Shown in pieces: positions 6,875 through 13,511 of a DNA stretch of 13,511 nt. This stretch comes from Euperipatoides rowelli (taxonomy: Eukaryota; Onychophora; Udeonychophora; Euonychophora; Peripatopsidae), in the NCBI GenBank assembly GCA_003024985.2, contig PXIH01S0001035.1; one strand, given 5' to 3'. A program made the translations under genes and the position numbers. A model generated the notes under the pieces. That model searched no databases. It was given only the letters and a program-made list of their open reading frames with translations, and was not told where the DNA came from. The first letter of the stretch is position 1. Each line of letters starts with the position of its first letter.

Positions 6875-8780
6875 TTATAGATGAGTAAATGGATTGGCTT
6901 TTGTGTTTTCAAAAATTTAAATGCATCTATTTGTCCAAATAGATAATGATAAGACACTGCTATGTACCAGCTGGTTGGTTAATATCATGCATTGAAATGT
7001 CTGCTCACCCTGCCATCTTAAACTAGGGGAAATAATTTATTGTACCATCCTCCATCTATAGTTATGGTATCCCATTATACATTTTTTTATATAGAAGGTC
7101 TGATGCATTATTTCACTAATGGAAGCTTTTCTTTCTGTCCACCCAAGACTTTCTAAGTGGCTAAAGGATTTTTTTTTTCAAGTCAGCCTAGTGTTCTTAA
7201 TGTTTTGATTTAAAGACTAGTATGGAGCAAGATATTTCTCATTAAGTTTGCTTTTATAACCCATGCAAGGCAGTATTAGTTATTGGAACTGAAACTTACC
7301 TAAAAGTGGACACACACTGTCAAAACATTCCTGACGCTGAAAAATAATTTGCAAGACAAATTTAACACACTGGACAAATATTTTTCTTGAAATTAACCGA
7401 AAGAATTGATTTGTATGTTTTGTGTATATTGACAAATCCTCTCTCAACTCTATTACTTAAAATTTGTTCTATTATTTTTTTCTGATGAAATATGTATTGT
7501 AGAGTTAATATCTACGTAAAAATAAGTAAATTTATTTTTAAAAAATGCTTTATTCGAAGTTTTTTTCTCTTAATCATTTTAAAAATGTCTTGAATCTTTA
7601 TTTTTGATCTAATCCATTATTTAATTATATCTCATAGAATGCTAAAGTATAATTGATTTATTTTACTGTTAACTAAACTAAACTAAATAATTTGGTAATT
7701 GTGGTGGTTAGATGAACACATTCGGTCAAGGGTGTTTTCAGACAATTAATGTTACTCCTACATAAAGTCATTTATCTGAGCTGTTGCCATCATCTCCATT
7801 ATTCAATTCTTGTTGGTATCGTAAAAAGTAACCACAGAAGGGGAATGGAATGCTTAGAGCCAACTACAGTAGCAGGTTCACTTTGAAGGTAACCAGCCCT
7901 TAATGGTGATTTCCAACATCATGTTAGTCTAAAATTATTTGTGAATCAAAACCAAGTCACACCCATCAGTTAAGAATTTTTAATTATTTGATATAGGCAA
8001 TATTGATTTTGTAGACATAATTTAACCGGGTATCTTTAAGAACAAATATTTTCATGAGTATGCTATTCATAAATGGAATCCACATTTGTGCTTGCAGGTC
8101 ACCACGTTTAGTGATTCATGTTTCACATCATCAATGATTGGCTGCAAGTATAGTTCCAGTCTACTTCTGAGATTTACCAGAGAATTATCTTTCACATCAG
8201 TTTTTCTATAGAATGTTTGACACGCATGAGAGAATTTATCGCAAGAATCTAATTCTCAGAAAATTTACCATCAGTATGTGTTCATCTTAAGGACTATTCC
8301 CTTTCTTTCCACTGTCTATTCCAAGTTTTCATTAAAGTAAATCCTATCACTAGATGTCACTGGTTTAGTTTGCAATTCACTAAAGTGTTAAATATTAAGA
8401 AGAAATCAAAGGTTTGTGATATGAATGGAATAATGTTATTTTATAGAAAGGAACATAAGATGGTCATATAACATGTTACCACATAGAATATAATAAATAT
8501 TCAAGTTTAAATTTTGTAATGTCCAAATTTGTTGTTCATTCTATCATCCTTTTAAATATTTTTTTATTATTTAGCATATTTTTAAAGCATCCATTTTCAT
8601 TTATGCTTTTAAGAATGATGCAGTATGCTCTGTCTTCAGACCCTATTATGAAGACATATCTTCTTTACTCTTCCAAAATCTCTAGATGTTTTCCTTACTA
8701 TGGACCTTCAGTCCATAGCTAAATTTGAAGAGAAAAAGCATGATTTAAAAAAAATATATATTCACTAGAATACACAATTA
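6875..8780. other. Gene-poor stretch after the candidate exon; possible 3' UTR or intergenic DNA
   Basis: There is no convincing exon. 7700-7930 is less AT-rich than its surroundings and has overlapping open frames on both strands (about 56 codons plus, 40 codons minus at 7799-7918), neither with a recognisable family or clear splice borders. Perfect short hairpins are ATCTATTTG-TC-CAAATAGAT at 6925-6944 and CTATGGAC-CTTCA-GTCCATAG at 8698-8718. The open frame at 8519-8722 looks like chance. An AATAAA lies near 8490. Confidence 0.5.
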
Positions 8781-8821
8781 ATATATGTCATTGTGTACAA
8801 TACAGTAATCTTGTATTGTGT

Positions 8822-8862
8822 ACTATGACATATAGTATATGTCATATACTATATGTCATAGT
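8822..8862. repeat. 41-base perfect palindrome, copy 1
   Basis: Arms of 20 bases (8822-8841 and 8843-8862) are exact reverse complements around a single T at 8842. The arms contain nested palindromes (TGACATATA-G-TATATGTCA at 8826-8844). Just upstream, ATATGTCATTGTGTACAATAC (8783-8803) can also pair with GTATTGTGTACTATGACATA (8814-8833), so alternative folds compete. Confidence 0.95.
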
Positions 8863-8923
8863 TGGGAGTTTCCGGATTCGGATCAGTGTCCAGCTTAACC
8901 GCCAGAGCACCGAGTCAGAACAT
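8863..8923 (-). other. tRNA/SINE-like segment with Pol III-type box motifs, repeated at 8981-9041
   Basis: On the minus strand the GC-richer half reads a B-box-like GATCCGAATCC (plus 8874-8884; copy 2 reads GGTCCGAATAC at 8992-9002) against the consensus GGTTCGANNCC. Taken together the two copies suggest an ancestral GGTCCGAATCC, one mismatch from that consensus. Upstream of it, CGGTGCTCTGG (plus 8902-8912; CGGCGCTCTGG in copy 2) followed by CGGTTAAGC resembles an A box. The spacing between boxes, about 28 bases, is shorter than in a tRNA and no cloverleaf forms, so this is at best a tRNA-derived SINE fragment. Confidence 0.3.
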
Positions 8924-8939
8924 TAATCTTGTATTGTAT

Positions 8940-8980
8940 ACTATGACATATAGTATATGTCATATACTATATGTCATAGT
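8940..8980. repeat. 41-base perfect palindrome, copy 2
   Basis: This is identical in design to copy 1, exactly 118 bases downstream: arms 8940-8959 and 8961-8980 around T at 8960. Neither copy carries an arm-breaking substitution. Confidence 0.95.
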
Positions 8981-9051
8981 TGGGAGTTTCCGTATTCGGA
9001 CCAGTGTCCAGCTTAACCGCCAGAGCGCCGAGTCAGAACATTGTTACTGAC

Positions 9052-10003
9052 TCGACTAGACCTGCAGGCCTAAGCATGATTTTTTTTTGGTATTTTGAAT
9101 GTTACATCCTATTTCTATTTAGTCCATCTGAAAATAAACTTTCTAAAAAAGAGTGTGGATGTATTTTATCATTGTAAGGCATGATCTTAAACTTGTGGAT
9201 GATCCTAAACTGTTAATACTTATTAGTTCTTCTTGTGAGATCTTCTTTTACATAGACATCTAAAGATCATTAATGACATGTTAAATGTAGCTTATAACTC
9301 TGTTACTCGTGTTTACCTCTTAAATGATCTTCCACTTTTATCAATTTATACTTGCGTAGATCTTGGAATCATAGAGACTCTAGGTTCACTTTTTATTTAG
9401 ATCTCGTGGTAAAAAAATATGACCTGGAATTTTTTCAGGATCCATATGGTTTTTCAATTATAACTTTAGACATATTCCAAACTATACATTGTTTATGTAC
9501 AGCAATTTGTTGTTCTGATGTAATAATCTTTATTTGTAAAAAAAAAAAAAGGATATTTTAGGCTAGAGAGAATTTTCCACAAATTAATTAAATATATTCT
9601 GAGTTTGCGTTATATAGCTTCATAGAGTAGTTAAAACTCCTTTATGATCTGATTTCTCTCTTGATAGATATCAGATAATTAACATCTTGAGAAATTGCTA
9701 AGGTGGATTTGATTTAAATGTTCAAATTTAAAGTGTAAAAACAAATTGTTGAAAATTCACTTAATGATTTATTCTAGTAAAATGATTACATGGTTACCAT
9801 TTTATTGTCTATTAAATATAGATCATCTCAGTTCAATAAATCTTTCTTTGTTTGATATTTCAATTTTTGGAATCTTATTTCTGATATTGTAATTTTGTTC
9901 TTCCTAAATTCAGGATTGTCATCTCCCTTTACTCTGACTTCTATTTTAATTCTTTGACTTATGTGTAATTGGTTTTCTACCATTATAATTTATATTTAAT
10001 CAA
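9052..10003. other. AT-rich spacer with an A13 run, no gene seen
   Basis: An A13 run at 9538-9550 follows CTTTATTTGT and might be a retroposon tail, but I could not find a matching target duplication or a recognisable body. The open frame at 9352-9561 ends in that run and has no family features. AATAAA occurs near 9130 and 9835. Confidence 0.5.
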
Positions 10004-10940
10004 AATGAAGTTGATAATGATAATGATTAAAATAGTTGTGATGATAGTGGCAATAATAATGATTATAATATTGATAATTATAGTGAAAATGATAGTGATG
10101 AGGATGAAAGAAATTATAATGCTGCTGATGATATTGTTGGTGATGATTATAGTGAAGATATGGTGATGATGAGGGTAATGATAATGCTTGTGGTTAGTTT
10201 TTTATAGTCATGATGATGAGGAGGAGGATAATGATAATGTTGTTGGTGATAGAAATGATGATGGCATGATGGTAATATAAGGATAATGATGGTAATGACG
10301 ATGATGAATTTCATAATGATACAATTATAATGATGAAAAGATTATATAATTATAATGATGAAAATGATGGTGATGATTATAGTGAAGATGATGATGAGAG
10401 TAATGATAATGTTGAATAAGATCATGTTGATAATGATGATTATAGTAATGTGTCGAGACTAAGGATAATTCTGATTATGATAATGCTGGTGATGATGATA
10501 GGGATGAGGATGAGAGTAATGATAATGTTGATGATAATGGTGATGGTGATGATTTTAGGGATGATGATGTGGTGCTGTTTATGGTAATGATGATTATGAT
10601 AATGAATTTCCTGATGAGAATATGATTATAATGATGATGATTACAGATAAAATAATATTATATTGAGGTAATAATATTGATGATAATGCTAGTGATGATT
10701 TTTCTGGTGATTATAGTTATTAAGGTGATGATGACGATGATGACGGTAATGTTGATGGTGATAATGATGGGATAATGATGATGGTGATTATTATACTGAT
10801 TATACTGATGGTGATATAGATGATAATGATAATATGATTACAATGACAATGGTGTTATGATGATGGGGATAATGACAATGATGGTGATGTTGATCCTAAC
10901 GCTGATGATGCTGAATTTATGATGATAATATGCTTATAAT
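10004..10940 (+). repeat. C-depleted GAT/AAT/GGT cryptic satellite with possible higher-order period near 300 bp
   Basis: About 930 bases consist almost entirely of NNT and GAN triplets (GATAATGAT, GATGATGATG, AATGATAATG, GGTGATGAT) with very little C on the plus strand. Variants are not random: a GAATTT-ATAATG block recurs at 10306, 10604 and 10913 (intervals 298 and 309), and each is followed after 15-25 bases by a TTATAATG word. The block GATGAGAGTAATGATAATG recurs near 10390 and 10508, and GATGATTATAGTGAAGAT near 10142 and 10373. Frames through it are Asp/Asn-rich in one register and Met/Ile-rich in another (for example 9969-10166); both are broken by stops and I do not treat them as genes. 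Confidence 0.88.
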
Positions 10941-11589
10941 GTGATATTAATATAAATTGTAAAGCTTTCTCTAGTTAGGTTTCATTAATTATAATTAATT
11001 GGATATTTAATCTAATCACTGCTGATATGCCTTCATGAATTTTCTAGAGGAATAATTGCTTTTTTTTTTAATCTATCAAATAATAATTTTCTATTTATGA
11101 ACTTTTTTATTTATTATTATTGAATGTCAAGTCTATTTTCATTTATAAAATAATTATTGGAAAAGAAAATCTGAAAATATTTGACATAATTAAAAAAAAT
11201 ATTTTTTAAATATTGGAATTGATATTTTGATAAGCTTCTTTAAGTAGAAAAAAAAAAGTTTTACTTGTGGATAAAAGTTACAAGTTTTATTAGCTCTATA
11301 TTGTATAATTAAAAAATCTATTTGACTTCGTGTTTATTTTTTAAAATTAAAGTTTCTTTAAATTACAAAAATGATACCAAATAAAAACATGAATAGCAGA
11401 GGGTATATGGGTGATATTAGCAACAGCATGTTTTTAAGTACCTCAACTGATAAAAATAGAAAATCAATATTTTACCATTTTTATTTAAATGAATACAAAC
11501 TGAGAGCATACAGAATATTATTTGATAGAATATTACACTTTGGTATTAATCTATTGTAAAAATATTAAGTCAATCCAGTCTACTAATCT
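10941..11589. other. AT-rich spacer, no supported gene
   Basis: The 62-codon plus-strand frame at 11371-11559 (MIPNKNMNSRGYMGDISNSM at its start) has a mixed residue composition but no recognised domain, no signal peptide and no splice or upstream context. In DNA with this stop density it fits chance. A and T runs are frequent and there are no transposon ends. Confidence 0.5.
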
Positions 11590-11960
11590 ATAAAGTCAGA
11601 ATGATGGAGAGAAGGTTAAAATCAGGACAAAAAGAAATCCAAAATATTTAACAAGGAAGCATCTTCAGACAGCAAGACCTCAGACACCAAAAGCAAAGAA
11701 AGGCTAGATAAAAAATAAAAATTGAAGTTCAAGAGGGAGTCATGGGTGGGATGTTGAGGCAAAAGCCCAACAAGATTGACAAACAAAATTACTACAGTTA
11801 AACTAGATCAAAGGAGTGAAACAACAGGCATGATCAGGACCAAACATAAGATTGGAAAGCTTTAGGAAATAGGAAAAAAAGCGGCCAGACAGATAATAAA
11901 AAAAACAAGAAAAAATAATCAATGTGCAAAAATAAAAAGAAACAAGAAAAAGGAATCAAA
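11590..11960 (+). other. Purine-rich (A-dominated) tract
   Basis: The plus strand is strongly A- and G-biased (GGAGAGAAGG, CAAAAAGAAATCC, AAAAAAAGCGG, AAAACAAGAAAAAATAATC). It has more GC words than its flanks. A lysine-rich frame of about 36 codons is open from about 11596 to a TAG near 11705, but purine bias reduces stops and I see no splice borders. It might be the body of a degraded retroelement; nothing diagnostic is left. Confidence 0.5.
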
Positions 11961-12005
11961 TTATCAATGAAGTCAACTATATAAATGGTTTACTAAATGT
12001 TCTTT

Positions 12006-12076
12006 AAATGTCTAGTGATTTGTGCCATTGTAATGTCTAGTGATTTGTGATGTTGTAATGTCATGTGATGTGCTCT
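12006..12076. repeat. 25-bp tandem repeat, about three copies
   Basis: AATGTCTAGTGATTTGTG begins at 12007, recurs at 12032 and again in degraded form (AATGTCATGTGATGTG) at 12057, a regular 25-base period. The first two copies differ only near CCATTGT versus ATGTTGT. It is a minor minisatellite. Confidence 0.9.
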
Positions 12077-12540
12077 ACAGGTTTAGTGTGACTGAGTGAG
12101 CCATAGAGTTCGTCCATAACCTGGTCGGTATACTGTATATCCTTTAATACTAGGATTTGATTACCGTCATGGGCTTGGTCGTATAATTTTTTGAAAATTT
12201 AGATTAATAGGAGCCCCAAAGTTTGATCCCTTTATGTAAAGCAAACTCAGTTATTAACTTGCTCAGGATCAGACAAGAGTGAATACCTTTTACCTTTCTC
12301 TTTCTATAGCAATCATAGGCATATCATGAAGTTGTTAAACAGCCTTTTTTTAATACTATCAAAATAAAATTAATATAGATGTTTAAAAATTATTTGATTT
12401 TTAAACCCAAAAAATATATTTAATACCAAACACAATATAATTGACAATATATTTAGTCCAAACAATTTAATTTGCATTTGTCATTGATAATGCCACCTAA
12501 CATTAATCACTAAGCAAAACAAAATTTCACAAAAGTAACA
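12077..12540. other. Spacer with no supported feature
   Basis: The stretch is moderately AT-rich. 12090-12300 is a little richer in GC but frames are short on both strands. No RNA gene, transposon end or splice-bounded exon was found. Confidence 0.5.
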
Positions 12541-12588
12541 CTCAAGACCCTCTGCCGCCATACTAGTATAGAAGAGAGTCTTGAACTG
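12541..12588. repeat. Imperfect hairpin
   Basis: CTCAAGACCCTCT near 12542-12554 pairs with AGAGAGTCTTGAA near 12573-12586, with one mismatch near the loop and one wobble-type difference. The loop (GCCGCCATACTAGTATAG) holds a second small palindrome, ATACTAGTAT. Confidence 0.65.
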
Positions 12589-12603
12589 AATGCGGTTAAG
12601 ATG

Positions 12604-12709
12604 AACATGGCTAAGAACAAAAATGCCTAATGAACGAACATGCCTAATAAACTAACAACATGCCTAATGAAAGGAGGCTAAATGCTGTTTCATCGGACAT
12701 ACCTAATAA
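12604..12709. repeat. Degenerate AACATGCCTAATGAAC tandem array
   Basis: ATGGCTAAG (12607), ATGCCTAAT (12623), ATGCCTAAT (12640) and ATGCCTAAT (12660) recur at 16-20 base intervals, and a weaker ATACCTAAT follows near 12700. Spacers are variants of GAACGAAC and AAACTAAC. The array has an irregular period, unlike the clean 25-bp repeat nearby. Confidence 0.75.
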
Positions 12710-12762
12710 GCAGAGGTGGGATTTTGGAAGTTTCTTTCTCTTAATATAAGTTTAATTTTTCA

Positions 12763-13062
12763 GCGTTTAATCTATAATTCTTTTTAAAAAATAAATTGTC
12801 TCGATTTGCAGTTATTTTTCAACAAATAGCTTATGTGGATTGATAAGAACTTATCATTACTCGTAAATATCAATCCAAATCAATCAATAACTTTAATTAA
12901 ACCTATTAGAAAATAATTTTAATAAATTTGAATTAAATTAAAGCAGAAAAAAATACTCTTAAGAAAGATTGCTTTTTACTTGTACGAATCAGCGACGCTG
13001 GAAAGTCAAGTCATTCATCAAGACCTCTTGACCATGCTCCAAAGGGCGTTTAATCTATAATT
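12763..13062. repeat. 17-base direct repeat pair bounding about 280 bp
   Basis: GCGTTTAATCTATAATT occurs at 12763-12779 and again at 13046-13062, in the same orientation, each followed by a T/A-rich run with weak further similarity. In DNA of this composition a 17-base exact match is unlikely by chance. It may mark two copies of one repeat or a segmental duplication. Confidence 0.7.
12836..12877. repeat. Hairpin with two mutually exclusive stems
   Basis: TGGATTGATA (12836-12845) pairs perfectly with TATCAATCCA (12868-12877). The overlapping TGATAAG-AA-CTTATCA (12841-12856) forms a competing 7-bp stem with a 2-base loop. Confidence 0.85.
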
Positions 13063-13209
13063 TTTATCCTTTCTTATAAAATATTTTTAAAATTCACATT
13101 AAAAACCAACAAAGCATGGCAGGGCTCAGACCTTATGGCTAAATTCACCACTGTACATCAGGCAATGATTTCCCCCATATTTTAATGCCCCTGGAAAACA
13201 AAGTATTAA

Positions 13210-13295
13210 AAATGAAAACAGGGTCCGTGCTTTTTAACCTATCAGGTTAAAGCTTGCTATATGATTGGTACTTTTTGAACCAATCAGATCACTCC
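13210..13295. repeat. Pair of short hairpins around ACCAATCAG
   Basis: TTAACCT-ATC-AGGTTAA lies near 13234-13250 within a longer GCTTTTTAACCT/AGGTTAAAGC stem. GATTGGT-ACTTTTTGA-ACCAATC is at about 13263-13287. The ACCAATCAG word also occurs at 4712-4720. Further on, ATAGGGTTT-T-AAACCCTAT (about 13366-13384) is a perfect 19-base palindrome. The cluster may be the end of an unrecognised DNA transposon. Confidence 0.55.
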
Positions 13296-13457
13296 CTGCT
13301 TAGCTCTGAATCCATCACACCCTTTTGTCAACTCAGTTTTAAAGATTTCTAATATGGTAACTAGATAGGGTTTTAAACCCTATATTTAAAATATTTAAGA
13401 GATCGTCATCATTTTGGATAAATTAAAAAATTATAAAAAAAAAATTGAAAAAATTTT

Positions 13458-13480
13458 TGGTGGCCATCTTGGATTTTGGG
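13458..13480 (-). promoter_or_regulatory. YY1-like CCAAGATGGCC motif
   Basis: On the minus strand the sequence reads AAAATCCAAGATGGCCACC. Its core AAGATGGC matches the well-known YY1 binding core (AANATGGC). No promoter or first exon is recognisable in the remaining bases, and such words are also common in transposon ends, so binding is speculative. Confidence 0.3.
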
Positions 13481-13511
13481 CATTATGGGCAATGTGTCCA
13501 TTCCACAATTT

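Larger units (their letters stand above)
8806..9041. repeat. Two tandem copies of a 118-bp unit
   Basis: Unit 1 (8806-8923) and unit 2 (8924-9041) align without gaps and differ at only a few bases (for example GGATTCGGATCAG versus GTATTCGGACCAG, GAGCACCG versus GAGCGCCG). Each unit has an AT-only half holding a long palindrome and a GC-richer half (about 8863-8920 and 8981-9038). The high identity implies a recent duplication or ongoing homogenisation. The open frames at 8862-9050 and 8980-9177 are by-products of the repeat and are not genes. Confidence 0.97.

Noticed and set aside
9049-9075. GACCTGCAGGC, identical to part of common cloning-vector polylinkers
   Set aside because: Only 11 bases match and the flanks do not continue as vector, so contamination is not supported.
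9500-9555. A13 run after CTTTATTTGT, as a possible processed-retrocopy tail
   Set aside because: No upstream body with coding or SINE character and no target duplication could be found.
9969-10166. 65-codon M/I/V-rich frame
   Set aside because: One register of the GAT satellite; a simple-repeat translation, not a gene.
11371-11559. 62-codon frame with a mixed composition
   Set aside because: More protein-like than most but without homology, splice borders or regulatory context; length fits chance.
1-13511. CRISPR array, bacterial defence island or operon
   Set aside because: No evenly spaced repeats with unique spacers, no Shine-Dalgarno-led gene series and no long genes; the tandem repeats present have no spacers.

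Overview
The window is very AT-rich, non-coding-looking eukaryotic DNA. Homopolymer T and A runs, short microsatellites, degenerate transposon remnants, satellite-like stretches and a few exon-sized open frames with pyrimidine-tract/AG splice acceptors all point to an animal nuclear genome. An invertebrate is my best guess, because a MER5/Charlie-style hAT relic and GAT-type cryptic satellites occur together, but the sequence alone does not fix the species. I see no bacterial gene layout, operon, CRISPR array, rRNA or intact tRNA gene, and no complete protein-coding gene.

Layout: 1-118 is an AGAGAT microsatellite. 1109-1660 is an inverted duplication of an exon-like segment: the minus-strand copy keeps an open frame and the plus-strand copy is decayed. 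3016-3512 is a short non-autonomous hAT element with terminal inverted repeats and a 23-codon start of a transposase-like protein. 4261-4680 is a strongly pyrimidine-biased tract. 5227-6548 is a composite repeat: an outer element flanked by TTA and built of AACC(A/G)TGGTT-type palindromes, apparently split by an inner TTAA-bounded insertion that holds long snap-back repeats. 6721-6874 is the best candidate for a host exon, a 3' terminal coding exon on the plus strand. 8806-9041 is a tandem duplication of a 118-bp unit; each unit joins a 41-base perfect palindrome to a GC-richer half whose minus strand resembles tRNA-type Pol III promoter boxes. 10004-10940 is a C-depleted GAT/AAT/GGT satellite with a probable higher-order period near 300 bp. 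11590-11960 is purine-rich. Two small tandem repeats lie at 12006-12076 and 12604-12709, and the window ends in hairpins and a YY1-like motif.

The parts do not form a pathway. The likeliest reading is intronic or intergenic DNA around the last exon of an unidentified gene, invaded by several classes of DNA transposon and expanded by repeat slippage. The signals most worth a second look are the inverted exon duplication (a possible hairpin-RNA locus), the tandem palindrome/tRNA-like unit and the nested element. I could not support a new functional system from sequence alone.
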